27,605 bases of DNA from JAJKIP01 sp040509055 (GTDB lineage Bacteria > Bacteroidota > Bacteroidia > Chitinophagales > Chitinophagaceae): positions 1 to 27,605 of the forward strand of contig JBEVLT010000135.1 in NCBI GenBank assembly GCA_040509055.1. The letters are read 5' to 3'. The notes beneath the pieces are model-generated. The model saw only the letters and a list, made by a program, of their open reading frames with translations. It searched no databases and was not told where the DNA came from. This document shows positions 13,856-22,977 of this stretch, piece after piece. The position numbers and the translations under genes were made by a program. Every line of letters starts with the position of its first letter. Within the stretch, counting starts at the first letter, position 1.

Positions 13856-14824
13856 TTGAGAGAAGCACTGTTTATAAAGAAGAACAAGGACCGCTGGCTG
13901 AAAAACCAGCACATGCCGGCCGACGATGCGGATGAAATGGCGAAAGATTTTACGCAGCTGGTGGACGACCTGGCTTACGCGAAAACCTTTTATCCCTCCA
14001 GCAAGGTGACGCGGTATATCAACAGCGAGGCGTCGAAAATATACCTGAATATTTACAAGAACCGCAAGGAAGAGTCAAACCGGCTCGTTACGTTCTGGCG
14101 CTACGATCTGCCGCTGACCATTCGCCGGCATCACCGCACGTTGCTCATCGCCTTTATTGTTTTCGCCGTTTTCTTCGCCATCGGTTTTTTTGCCTCGAAG
14201 CAGGACGAATCGGTGGCGCGGGAGTTCTTTGGCGACGCGTACGTGGATCAAACGCTCGAAAACATCGAGAAGGGCAACCCCTTTGGCATTTATGAGAAGG
14301 GCAACCCGGCGTTGAGCTGGCTGGGCATCATGTTCAATAATATCAAGGTGTCGCTGATCATGTATACCTCCGGCATTTTTGCCGGGCTGCCCAGTATGTA
14401 CCTGCTGGGTCAGAACGCCGCCATGGTAGGTGTGTTCGATCAGTTCTTTGCGGCCCGCGGTTTGGGGATCGACTTTTACCTGGTCGTGTTTATACACGGC
14501 ACACTGGAGCTGACCGCCATTGTCATTGCCGGTGCGGCCGGCCTGGTGCTGGGCAAAAGCTTTTTATTCCCGGGTACGCACCGCCGTCTCGATGCGCTCA
14601 AGCGGGGTGCCAAAGACGGCGTGAAGATCATGGTCGGCCTGATGCCTGTGTTTGCCCTGGCTGCGTTTTTTGAAGGATTCATTACCCGGTTGTACAACGA
14701 CCTGTCTGTTTTCACCACCATCATCGCTTCCCTTTCCGTATTGTTCGTCCTGTGGTATTTTATTGTTTATCCCATCCGGCTCGGGCGCAAAATGGCGGCA
14801 GCACTTAAGGAGGAGGAGGTATAA
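13856..14824 (+). CDS. Stage II sporulation protein M-like membrane protein (SpoIIM, COG1300)
   Basis: 322 aa with a TTG start (13856) giving LREALFIKKNKDRW, the expected N-terminus of this family; the next ATG is 19 codons in and would remove it. A soluble ~90-residue head (YPSSKVTRYINSEASKIYLN) precedes several membrane segments: TLLIAFIVFAVFFAIGFFAS, then regions around residues 165-190 and 205-235 (FIHGTLELTAIVIAGAAGLV) and the C-terminal two segments. FIHGTLELTAIVIAGAAG is the characteristic SpoIIM motif. No sporulation is implied: homologues occur throughout non-sporulating bacteria beside MoxR and DUF58 genes. First gene of the MoxR-DUF58 operon. Confidence 0.9.
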   Translation: MREALFIKKNKDRWLKNQHMPADDADEMAKDFTQLVDDLAYAKTFYPSSKVTRYINSEASKIYLNIYKNRKEESNRLVTFWRYDLPLTIRRHHRTLLIAFIVFAVFFAIGFFASKQDESVAREFFGDAYVDQTLENIEKGNPFGIYEKGNPALSWLGIMFNNIKVSLIMYTSGIFAGLPSMYLLGQNAAMVGVFDQFFAARGLGIDFYLVVFIHGTLELTAIVIAGAAGLVLGKSFLFPGTHRRLDALKRGAKDGVKIMVGLMPVFALAAFFEGFITRLYNDLSVFTTIIASLSVLFVLWYFIVYPIRLGRKMAAALKEEEV

Positions 14825-14830
14825 CCGATC

Positions 14831-15664
14831 ATGAAGCGAATGACTTACCGTACCGGATCATGGATAAAGGCTGGCATCGTATCGGTGATGCTGTTGCTGC
14901 TGTCGGGCATGCTGCAGGCGCAGGACGAAGACGATGCTCCGGCAACGGCCGATACCATCGCTCCCGTGGTAGTGCCGGCAGAAGATGAAACGGTCTACGA
15001 TGAAGAAGAAGACGACTCCGGCATCAGTGAGCAATTCCGTTATTTTGAGCCCAACTGGTTGTTCGTTATTCCGGACTCGCTGCAGCAGCGGCATGTAAGC
15101 GACAGCGCACTCGCCGCTACGCGGAGCGACAAAGCGTTCTGGTACGTCAACACGGTATTCAAAAAAGAAAAAGAAAGGGCACCGACGAACCGCCCGGCCG
15201 GTTCGTCCGGCGGCGGTGGTTTTCTAAACGCATTGCTCTGGATGATCGTCATTGGCGCCTTTATCGCTTTTCTTTTCATTTATCTTTCCGGCAGCAACGT
15301 CAGGCTTTTCCGGGGCAGCAAAACGATCAAAGAAGCGGATGATACAAAAGATGTCTCCGACGATATTTTTACCATTTCTCACCAGCAGGCCGATAAGGCC
15401 GCCGCAGCCGGCGATTACCGGCTGGCTGTCCGGCTGCTGTTCCTGCTTCTGCTGCGCCGGCTTGCCGATAAAAACCTGATCCGGTACACACCCGAAAGCA
15501 CCAATTTCGATTACCTGCTGCAGGTGCAGGCGGCACCCTGGTACCGGCAATTTTTCCGTGTAACGCGTCATTACGAATATGTATGGTACGGCCGGTTCGA
15601 TATCAACCCCGAACAGTTTAAAACGATCCGGAATGATTTTACAACACTTGAACAACAACTCTGA
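14831..15664 (+). CDS. DUF4129 domain protein
   Basis: 277 aa. Signal or anchor helix at about 11-30 (AGIVSVMLLLLSGMLQAQ), a highly acidic linker (DETVYDEEEDDSG), a Gly-rich stretch and a membrane segment at about 129-153 (LLWMIVIGAFIAFLFIYLSG). The C-terminal cytosolic part is the DUF4129 region: AAAGDYRLAVRLLFLLLLRR, then LIRYTPESTNFDYL and HYEYVWYGRF. The family resembles transglutaminase-associated regions, but no enzyme residues are seen. It follows SpoIIM by 6 bp and its TGA is immediately followed by the GTG of the DUF4350 gene, so it is translationally coupled. Function unknown. Confidence 0.85.
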   Translation: MKRMTYRTGSWIKAGIVSVMLLLLSGMLQAQDEDDAPATADTIAPVVVPAEDETVYDEEEDDSGISEQFRYFEPNWLFVIPDSLQQRHVSDSALAATRSDKAFWYVNTVFKKEKERAPTNRPAGSSGGGGFLNALLWMIVIGAFIAFLFIYLSGSNVRLFRGSKTIKEADDTKDVSDDIFTISHQQADKAAAAGDYRLAVRLLFLLLLRRLADKNLIRYTPESTNFDYLLQVQAAPWYRQFFRVTRHYEYVWYGRFDINPEQFKTIRNDFTTLEQQL

Positions 15665-16900
15665 GTGAAACGCTACCTGCCATATATCCTGATCGTCGTG
15701 ATCGTAGCAGCTGTGGTCATGTTGTTTACCAAAGCTCAGGACGACAACCCGGACAGGAGGAAACTGAACAAACGGATTTCGCTTCGCAAACGCGACAAGA
15801 TACCCTATGGCACTTTTGTAGCTTACCAGCAGTTGCAGCACCTGTTCCCGCAGGCCAGTCTCGGTGTAAACCGCAGTGAGCCCGGCTACCTCGATTCGCT
15901 TACGGCATTCGAAAAACAGCAGGCCCTCATTATTATTGCGCCCCGCTTTGCTGCGGATGAATACGAAATGAAAAGCCTGCTGGAGTTTATCCGGAACGGC
16001 AACGATGTATTTATCAGCGCCACCGATATATCCGACGATGCGGCAGAGATGCTCAACTGTGAAATCCGCATGCCAGGCGGCATGTTCGCCTATTTTTCAG
16101 ATGATGCTATATTCGATACGCTGACCGTGTCGCTTGCAGCAGCGCCTTTTGGGCGCGGGGCCTCCTACACGTACCCGGGCAAGCAGTATGATGCTCATTT
16201 TACCCGCATCGATACTTCGATCACCACGGTACTCGGGTACGATGGCGAGGGCCGTCCCGATTTTATCCGGGTCCGGGCCGGCGCCGGCAACCTGTACCTG
16301 CACCTGGCGCCGCTGGCCTTTTCCAATTATTTTTTGCTCTACGGCAACAATATCGATTATTACGAAAAGGTATTCTCCCTGCTCCCCCGCGACACCCGGA
16401 AGATAGGCTGGGATGAATATTACTACAGCAAAAAGGCCGGCGACAAAAAAGACGACAAGCGCGGCTGGCTGCTTGTTTTTCTCAGCTATCCTTCGTTCAG
16501 GGCCGGCCTGATCACCCTCCTGCTGGCGTTGCTCGTGTATACCCTGCTGGAGATGCGGCGCAAGCAGCGTCCGATTCCTGTTGTAAAAAAGCCGGGCAAC
16601 GATTCGCTGGATTTTGTAAAGACCATCGGCCGCCTGTATCACGACAAAGGAGATCATGCCAACCTGGCCAGGAAAATGGCCGCCTATTTCCTGGAGTATG
16701 TGCGCAACCGGTACAAGCTGCCGACCACGGAACTGAATGATGCATTTGTCAAAAACCTGCATATCAAAACAGGAGCGGATATTCATGAGCTGGAACCGAT
16801 CGTATACTTTATCCGTGAGCTGGACGGGGCGGTAGCGGTGAGCGACCGGCAGCTGGCAGCCTTTCACAAACAACTGGAATCGTTTTATAAAAAAGCATAA
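15665..16900 (+). CDS. DUF4350 domain protein
   Basis: 411 aa, GTG start at 15665 directly after the previous stop. One N-terminal membrane anchor (LPYILIVVIVAAVVMLF), a ~240-residue extracytoplasmic part with the alternating strand/helix pattern of DUF4350 (e.g. QALIIIAPRFAADEYEMKSL, NDVFISATDISDDAAEMLN), a second membrane segment at about 280-298 (AGLITLLLALLVYTLLEM) and a basic cytosolic tail. DUF4350 resembles the soluble domain of gliding and ABC-associated GldG-like proteins (known of the family, not tested here). It sits between DUF4129 and moxR, both in the same operon. Confidence 0.83.
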   Translation: MKRYLPYILIVVIVAAVVMLFTKAQDDNPDRRKLNKRISLRKRDKIPYGTFVAYQQLQHLFPQASLGVNRSEPGYLDSLTAFEKQQALIIIAPRFAADEYEMKSLLEFIRNGNDVFISATDISDDAAEMLNCEIRMPGGMFAYFSDDAIFDTLTVSLAAAPFGRGASYTYPGKQYDAHFTRIDTSITTVLGYDGEGRPDFIRVRAGAGNLYLHLAPLAFSNYFLLYGNNIDYYEKVFSLLPRDTRKIGWDEYYYSKKAGDKKDDKRGWLLVFLSYPSFRAGLITLLLALLVYTLLEMRRKQRPIPVVKKPGNDSLDFVKTIGRLYHDKGDHANLARKMAAYFLEYVRNRYKLPTTELNDAFVKNLHIKTGADIHELEPIVYFIRELDGAVAVSDRQLAAFHKQLESFYKKA

Positions 16901-16902
16901 TT

Positions 16903-17880
<978 letters not shown>

Positions 17881-17953
17881 GGGAAAAGTCAGGGCTGAGA
17901 GATAGGGAGGAGGTCTGAGGTTCGAAGTTGGATAGACCTTATGCTGTGGAAAG

Positions 17954-17991
17954 AATATTCAATGCTCATTATTCAACACTCAATTTTCAAT
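17954..17991. repeat. Left block of inverted AT-rich words
   Basis: AATATTCAAT (17954-17963) is perfectly inverted at 18415-18424, and ACACTCAATTTTCAAT (17976-17991) matches the inverse of 18429-18444 at 14 of 16 positions. The two blocks keep the same order on both sides instead of the mirror order of a simple inverted repeat, so they may be reiterated ATTCAAT-type words, not transposon ends. Confidence 0.45.
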
Positions 17992-18005
17992 TTAATAGTT
18001 CTAAG

Positions 18006-18013
18006 TAGTTTTG
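18006..18013 (+). promoter_or_regulatory. -7 box of the four-helix-bundle gene
   Basis: TAGTTTTG matches TAnnTTTG exactly, 20 nt before the ATG. No TTG -33 element was found at the right distance. It means the inserted gene could be expressed independently of the operon. Confidence 0.42.
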
Positions 18014-18033
18014 TTTCCTTAAAACCCTGGACT

Positions 18034-18411
18034 ATGAATGAAAAGAAGTTTGATCTTGAGGACAGGCTTGTTGACTTTTCGGCAAGGGTTATTGACGTGG
18101 TAGAAGCATTGCCCACAGCTCGTGCCGGGAATTATATTGCAGGTCAGCTCATTCGCTGTGGAATTGCGCCGGCCCTTCTTTATGGCGAAGCGCAAAGTGC
18201 AGAATCAAGAGAGGATTTTATACATAAGATGAAGATTGTTGTCAAAGAACTGAAGGAAACAAGGGTTTGTATAAAGTTGATAAGGAGAAAGGAAATGATA
18301 AAGCCGGTGCAGCGCCTGGAACCTGTTTCTCTGGAAAACGAGGAGCTAATTGCCATCGTATCCAAAAGCATCGAAACAGCAAAGAAAAATAAGAGCGAAC
18401 GTAATAAATGA
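18034..18411 (+). CDS. Four-helix-bundle protein of the S23/Avd-like family
   Basis: 125 aa from ATG 18034; the open frame goes back to 17941, but that part contains the promoter box and AT-rich flank. The sequence fits the small four-helix-bundle family related to 23S rRNA intervening-sequence proteins and DGR Avd: N-terminal DLEDRLVDFSARVIDVVEAL, then GNYIAGQLIRCGIAPALLYGE, AESREDFIHKMKIVVKELKE and a C-terminal helix. No rRNA gene, reverse transcriptase or variable repeat is nearby, so neither known role applies here. Base composition is visibly more AT-rich than its neighbours, suggesting transfer. It sits between moxR and DUF58, which are otherwise adjacent in such operons (family knowledge). 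Confidence 0.78.
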   Translation: MNEKKFDLEDRLVDFSARVIDVVEALPTARAGNYIAGQLIRCGIAPALLYGEAQSAESREDFIHKMKIVVKELKETRVCIKLIRRKEMIKPVQRLEPVSLENEELIAIVSKSIETAKKNKSERNK

Positions 18412-18414
18412 TGA

Positions 18415-18444
18415 ATTGAATATTGTGTATTGATTATTGAGTGT
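18415..18444. repeat. Right block of inverted AT-rich words
   Basis: ATTGAATATT (18415-18424) and ATTGATTATTGAGTGT (18429-18444), the inverted counterparts of the left block. They lie between the four-helix gene's stop and the DUF58 start. Confidence 0.45.
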
Positions 18445-18461
18445 TTTAATAACCTATTTCA

Positions 18462-19787
18462 TTGATCAGGTCATTCTATCTTAACAAGACTGTCTACTAC
18501 ATTGCCGGCGGTGCGGCGGTGATCTTTGTGATGAGCTATTTTTATCCTGCGCTGTACCGGATTGGAGGACTGCTGTTGCTCCTGCTGGGTATTGCCGTGC
18601 TGGTGGATGGATTGCTGGTGTATAGCAAGCGAAAAGGAATGGAAGTGAGCCGCAGGGTATCCGACCGGTTCAGCATCGGCGATGACAACCCGGTTGCCTT
18701 GCAGCTTATTAACCAGTACCCGTTCCCGGTGCATGCCAGCGTGATCGACGAACTGCCGGAGCAGTTCCAGGAGCGTAACTGGCTGCGCAGGCTGCAGATC
18801 GGCGGACGGCAGACGCATGAACTGGAATACCAGCTTCACCCGGTGGCAAGGGGTGAGTATTGGTTTGGTGATACCAACGTTTTTGTGCACGGTCCGCTGC
18901 GGCTGGTGATACGCCGCTATGTGTTTCCCACCGGCAAGACCGTAAAAGTATATCCTTCCTATATCCAGATGCGCAGGTACCAGCTGCTGGCGGTCAGCAA
19001 CCGGCTGGAAGAAGTAGGGGTGAAGCGCATCCGCAGGCTGGGCCACAGCATGGAGTTTGAGCAGATCAAAGAGTACGTGCGGGGCGACGATTACCGCACC
19101 ATCAACTGGAAAGCTACGGCCCGCAAGGACGCCCTGATGGTCAACAACTACACCGACGAACGAAGCCAGCAGATCTATTGCATCATCAACAAGGGACGGG
19201 TGATGAAAATGCCCTTTGGCGGCATGACGCTGATGGACTATGCCATCAACGCGGCGCTGGTCCTGTCGAACGTGGCGCTGGTAAAGCAGGACAAGGCGGG
19301 CCTGATCACCTTTGCCGAAAACCTGGACGCGTTTATCCCGGCCGATAAAAAACCTACCCAGATCAGCCTGCTGCTCGAAACGCTCTACAAGCAGCAGACG
19401 CGTTTCCTGGAATCGGACTTTGAAAAACTATTCTCCGCCATCCGCAACCGCGTCACCAACCGCAGCCTGCTCATCCTGTTCACCAACTTCGAATCGCTGG
19501 AAAGCCTGCAGCGCGAAATACCGGCCCTGAAAAAAATGGCCCGTTATCACCTGCTCCTGGTCGTATTCTTTGAAAATACGGAGCTCAAAAGCGTGAGGGA
19601 AAGCAAGGCCGTGAAGATCGAAGACATCTATATCAAAACCATTGCAGAGAAATTTGCTTTTGAAAAGCGGCAGATGGTAAAAGAGCTTCACAAACACGGC
19701 ATCCAGTCCATTCTTACCGCACCGGAAAACCTGAACGTCAATACCGTGAATAAATACCTGGAGCTGAAGACGAGAATGTCGATTTAG
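18462..19787 (+). CDS. DUF58 domain protein (VWA-like, membrane-anchored)
   Basis: 441 aa with a TTG start (18462); IRSFYLNKTVYYIAGG is the expected N-terminus of this family and no ATG gives it. Two membrane helices (about 10-27 and 34-51) anchor the protein, followed by DUF58 with the signature VRGDDYRTINWKATARK (about 208-224). A VWA-like region follows, where the usual MIDAS DxSxS is replaced by INKGRVMKMPF; this is the common Bacteroidota variant as far as I know, so metal binding is doubtful. DUF58 proteins act with MoxR ATPases. Family function remains unproven. The start follows the AT-rich right flank of the inserted gene. Confidence 0.9.
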   Translation: MIRSFYLNKTVYYIAGGAAVIFVMSYFYPALYRIGGLLLLLLGIAVLVDGLLVYSKRKGMEVSRRVSDRFSIGDDNPVALQLINQYPFPVHASVIDELPEQFQERNWLRRLQIGGRQTHELEYQLHPVARGEYWFGDTNVFVHGPLRLVIRRYVFPTGKTVKVYPSYIQMRRYQLLAVSNRLEEVGVKRIRRLGHSMEFEQIKEYVRGDDYRTINWKATARKDALMVNNYTDERSQQIYCIINKGRVMKMPFGGMTLMDYAINAALVLSNVALVKQDKAGLITFAENLDAFIPADKKPTQISLLLETLYKQQTRFLESDFEKLFSAIRNRVTNRSLLILFTNFESLESLQREIPALKKMARYHLLLVVFFENTELKSVRESKAVKIEDIYIKTIAEKFAFEKRQMVKELHKHGIQSILTAPENLNVNTVNKYLELKTRMSI

Positions 19788-19942
19788 GTTTCAGGGGTTG
19801 CAAAGGTTTAGAAGGTTGAATAAGCGCTCCCATTGACGTGCTTACGTTCATTTAAGTGGATAAGATCAATAAGCTCAGCTTAACACGCTGACCTTTTAAC
19901 CCCCTTCACTTTCTTCCATCGCTGAAACCTTATTTTTGCCTC
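19788..19942. other. Intergenic region DUF58-truB
   Basis: 155 bp. Holds a T/G-rich stretch (AAAGGTTTAGAAGGTTGAA near 19809) loosely similar to the inverse of the C/T-rich stretch near 19890-19910. No confident terminator for the operon was seen. The end carries the truB -7 box. Confidence 0.3.
19931..19938 (+). promoter_or_regulatory. -7 promoter box of truB
   Basis: TATTTTTG is an exact TAnnTTTG match ending 4 nt before the ATG at 19943, implying a near leaderless mRNA. No TTG at the -33 position. Confidence 0.5.
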
Positions 19943-20614
19943 ATGAACAGTTTTGAAGAAGGCCGGGTGCTGCTGGTAGACAAGCCGCTGCACTGGACCT
20001 CGTTTGATGCAGTACGGAAGATCCGCAACCTGGTCCGCATAAAAAAAGTAGGCCATGCCGGCACGCTGGACCCGCTGGCTACGGGCCTGCTGATCGTCTG
20101 CACAGGAAAGTTTACCAAGAAGATCAATGAATACATGGCCCGGGAAAAGGAATATACCGGTTCATTTACCCTCGGTGCCACCACGCCTACCTACGACCTG
20201 GAAAGCGAGCCTGAAAATTTCCAGCCCGTCGATCAGCTCACGCCGGAAGAGTTGAAAGCTGCGCTGCCCCGGTTTACCGGTGAAATATTGCAGGTACCGC
20301 CGGCTCACTCTGCCATAAAGGTAGCCGGCAAACGTGTGTACGAGCTGGCCCGCCAGGGCAAGGAGGTCAAACTGGAGCCGCGCCGTGTCGTCATCAGTGA
20401 ATTCGAGCTCACCCGTATTGAGCTGCCGGTGGTCCATTTTCGCGTAGTATGTTCTACCGGTACGTATATCCGCAGCCTGGCCCATGATTTCGGTCAGGCA
20501 TTGGGTTGTGGCGCTTACCTCAGCAGCCTGCGCCGCACGCGCATAGGAGAGTTCACGGTGGCCGATGCTGCCACTATGGAAGAGCTGCAGAGCCAGCTTA
20601 GCCAACCTGCTTAA
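19943..20614 (+). CDS. truB: tRNA pseudouridine(55) synthase TruB
   Basis: 223 aa. Makes pseudouridine 55 in the T-loop of all elongator tRNAs. The start RVLLVDKPLHWTSFDAVRKI and the catalytic motif GHAGTLDPLATGLL (Asp43) are the hallmark. CSTGTYIRSLAHDFGQALG is the second conserved motif. The enzyme lacks the long C-terminal PUA extension of E. coli TruB, which is common in Bacteroidota. The stop codon overlaps the convergent Omp85 gene's stop by 4 bp (TTAA), so the two transcripts meet tail to tail. Confidence 0.96.
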   Translation: MNSFEEGRVLLVDKPLHWTSFDAVRKIRNLVRIKKVGHAGTLDPLATGLLIVCTGKFTKKINEYMAREKEYTGSFTLGATTPTYDLESEPENFQPVDQLTPEELKAALPRFTGEILQVPPAHSAIKVAGKRVYELARQGKEVKLEPRRVVISEFELTRIELPVVHFRVVCSTGTYIRSLAHDFGQALGCGAYLSSLRRTRIGEFTVADAATMEELQSQLSQPA

Positions 20615-22959
20615 AAGATAAAGGGGTAACCGATACCCAGCTGGAACTGGTCGCCGTCGAAAAACCGGTAGCCGAACCATTTGTTTTGCAGCGCTGCATT
20701 GGCAGGCGCCGGGCTGGGGTCTTTGACTTTGTAGGAGTAATCGAAGCGGAGTACAAAAAAGTTGAGATCGATCCGCAGACCAGCGCCTGCGCCCACGGCC
20801 AGGTCCTTGCCCAGCCGGCTGAGCTTGAACACTTCTTCCGGCAGGCCGGCCTCACTTTTCAAAAACCATACGTTGCCCACATCGGTAAACACGGCGCCAT
20901 TGACCTTGATGCCGAACGGCTTGCCGATCGGGAAGCGGTATTCCACGTTGGCCTCCAGCTGCACATCGCCATACCGGTCCGGCGTGCCGCCCGACCCGTT
21001 GAATTCCTTGATGGCCGAACCCGGGCCCAGCCTTCGCAGCGCCCAGGCGCGCATGCTGCCGGGGCCCCCGCTGAAATATTGTTTGAAGAAGGGGAGGTTG
21101 TTTCGTTTATCCGGGTTTTCGGTAAACCCGAACTCGTAGCCGGCGCCGGCAAACAACCGCATCGCGATCGACGATTTCGGGAAACGGACCAGCCGCGCAT
21201 ATTCCGCGTCCAGCTTCACGAACTGGTACAGCTCCCTGTCGAGAAAATCATTCCGGAACCGGCCGGTGAGCAGGCCGGACTCTTCGAAATTGGCCTTGAG
21301 TACGTTCAGGGTGGTCGTTTTACGGCCCCGGCTGCTCAGCCTGCTTTTGCCCCAGCTGGTCGTGGCATTGGTAATGAAGGAGGCAATAAAGCCGTCGGTA
21401 AAAATGCTTCTCAGCGAGGGATTGTTCGTGATCAGCCGGTTCAGGCTGTCCCTCCGGATCAGGTAAGAATATTCAATATTCGGCAGCTTGAACGTAAGCA
21501 GCCAGTTCCGCCGCTGATATTCCCAGCCCCAGGCACCATTGATGGTCGTGAGGTTGTAAAGCAGGCGGCGCTCGGTATTGGTAGCGTTGAATGTAAACAT
21601 CGTCCGCCAGTTGTCCCGGTACCGTTCGCGGATCAGCCTGGTACTGGGAATAAACCGGGGAAAATAGATGGTATGGTTGATACTCACCTGCTGCGACTGG
21701 ATAAACTGGTTGCTGCCCGTATTGCCGAGCTCTATCCCGAACCGGAGGTTGGTATTGGCCAGGTTGGCGCCTCTTGCAAAATTTTTGTTTTGCAGGCCGA
21801 AGTTGACGCCGATACCAAACAGGTTGCCTGATATGGCGCTCTGGTTGATGCTTCCCTCCACATTCGTATCAAAGGAATATTTTTTGGCAGGTGTCAGCCG
21901 GATAACGAAATCCACGGTATCCTGGTTTTTGCGGACCACCGTATCGATGCTGATCATCCGCCAGGCGCCCAGCAGGTTGAAGCGGTTTACCGTGCGTACA
22001 TACCTGCGCAGCCGGTACAGCGAATCGTGGGGCAGGTAGATATTGGGCGGAAATATCTTTGGTTTGAACGTATTGCGGTACTGGATCACGCGGATGCCTT
22101 CTACCGTTTTTTCAACCGGCGTTATCCCTGCTGTATCGGTGGAGTAGTCGGGGTACACCGTTACGTTGCCGATATAAAATTTGGTAAGGCGGCTGCTGTC
22201 CGGGTTCCGTAATCTTATTTCCAGGTTGGCGGTAGGGTTCTCCCGGCGTTCGCGCAGGCGCTGCAGCAGTTCCAGTTGCTCAAAAGGGTCGAAGGTGGGT
22301 TGCAGCAACGATACATCGAGCGTATCCCACAGCCCGATCAGCTCGTCGCGGCTGAAGCGCATATAGCCGTTGTTGCGGTACAGTTCGGTCAGCCTGTCCA
22401 GCTCTGCCGAAATGATGTTTTTGGCAAACGGGTCGCCTTTTTTTACAAAAGCGGCACTTTTTGTCGAGTCGGTCAGGTGCTGCAGTTCCGCCTGGCGCAG
22501 GTTGTAGGTCACGGTGTCCAGGTGCACCAGCTTGCCGGGGCGTACAAAGAAATCAATGGTGGTACGGTACTGGTCTTTCTGTGTATTAACGACCGTATCC
22601 CTGAAATAGATGGAATCGCTGAAATAACCCTGCGATTTCAGCAGGGCGCGCATGTACACCATGGACTGCTGCACATTGGCACTGTCATAGACCGGCGGTT
22701 TTTTGATCACGCTCCAGAACAGCTTTTGCACTTTTCCCGCCTCCATGCTATCGTCCAGCTGCCCCCGGAGGCCGCTTTCCAGGCCCTGTTTTTCTTCATT
22801 TGAAAAGTTGCCTATTAAATTGATATTTGTCCTGTAAACAAACGGCTTGTCCGGCTGGTATTGCTTTACAATGGTACAGGAGGCAAAAACAATGGCGATC
22901 AGCCCGGTTACGTATGCTTTCAGGTAGATGTTATCGGGTAGAGGCTTGCCGGGCAACAT
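20611..22959 (-). CDS. tamL: Omp85/TamA-like outer-membrane lipoprotein (TamL-type)
   Basis: 782 aa from ATG 22959. LKAYVTGLIAIVFASC ends in a lipobox (Cys28), so the protein is predicted to be a lipoprotein; the start at 23010 would overlap the divergent gene. POTRA-like repeats follow to about residue 420, with internal hints such as VQQSMVYMRALLKSQGYFS and LDRLTELYRNNGYMRFS ('gY' ends of POTRA helices). The barrel has the Omp85 motifs FFKQYFSGGPGSMRAWALRR (the (V/I)RG(Y/F)-like loop is changed to MRAW) and later VEYRFPIG. It ends FPFIF. TamL is the lipidated Bacteroidota relative of TamA, working with TamB in envelope assembly; the tamL symbol is a family-level call, tamB is not in this window. 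Divergent from the methyltransferase gene with 18 bp between starts. Confidence 0.82.
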   Translation of the reverse strand: MLPGKPLPDNIYLKAYVTGLIAIVFASCTIVKQYQPDKPFVYRTNINLIGNFSNEEKQGLESGLRGQLDDSMEAGKVQKLFWSVIKKPPVYDSANVQQSMVYMRALLKSQGYFSDSIYFRDTVVNTQKDQYRTTIDFFVRPGKLVHLDTVTYNLRQAELQHLTDSTKSAAFVKKGDPFAKNIISAELDRLTELYRNNGYMRFSRDELIGLWDTLDVSLLQPTFDPFEQLELLQRLRERRENPTANLEIRLRNPDSSRLTKFYIGNVTVYPDYSTDTAGITPVEKTVEGIRVIQYRNTFKPKIFPPNIYLPHDSLYRLRRYVRTVNRFNLLGAWRMISIDTVVRKNQDTVDFVIRLTPAKKYSFDTNVEGSINQSAISGNLFGIGVNFGLQNKNFARGANLANTNLRFGIELGNTGSNQFIQSQQVSINHTIYFPRFIPSTRLIRERYRDNWRTMFTFNATNTERRLLYNLTTINGAWGWEYQRRNWLLTFKLPNIEYSYLIRRDSLNRLITNNPSLRSIFTDGFIASFITNATTSWGKSRLSSRGRKTTTLNVLKANFEESGLLTGRFRNDFLDRELYQFVKLDAEYARLVRFPKSSIAMRLFAGAGYEFGFTENPDKRNNLPFFKQYFSGGPGSMRAWALRRLGPGSAIKEFNGSGGTPDRYGDVQLEANVEYRFPIGKPFGIKVNGAVFTDVGNVWFLKSEAGLPEEVFKLSRLGKDLAVGAGAGLRIDLNFFVLRFDYSYKVKDPSPAPANAALQNKWFGYRFFDGDQFQLGIGYPFIF

Positions 22960-22977
22960 ATTAAAATTGAAGGGGCT

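Larger units (their letters stand above)
17881..18033. other. AT-rich flank left of the four-helix-bundle gene
   Basis: 153 bp after moxR. The first half is purine-rich with an AGGTCT/AGACCT inverted pair (17911-17916 and 17934-17939, no T-run). From about 17950 it becomes clearly AT-rich, with ATTCAAT-type words that reappear inverted on the other side of the gene (17954-17963 AATATTCAAT; 17976-17991). No terminator for moxR was seen. Confidence 0.5.

Noticed and set aside
17881..18461. Diversity-generating retroelement or rRNA intervening sequence around the four-helix-bundle gene
   Set aside because: No reverse transcriptase, template/variable repeat or rRNA gene was found on either side.
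20686..21831. 381-aa plus-strand open frame over the Omp85 gene
   Set aside because: Shadow frame; the minus strand encodes the complete Omp85 protein with lipobox and barrel motifs.
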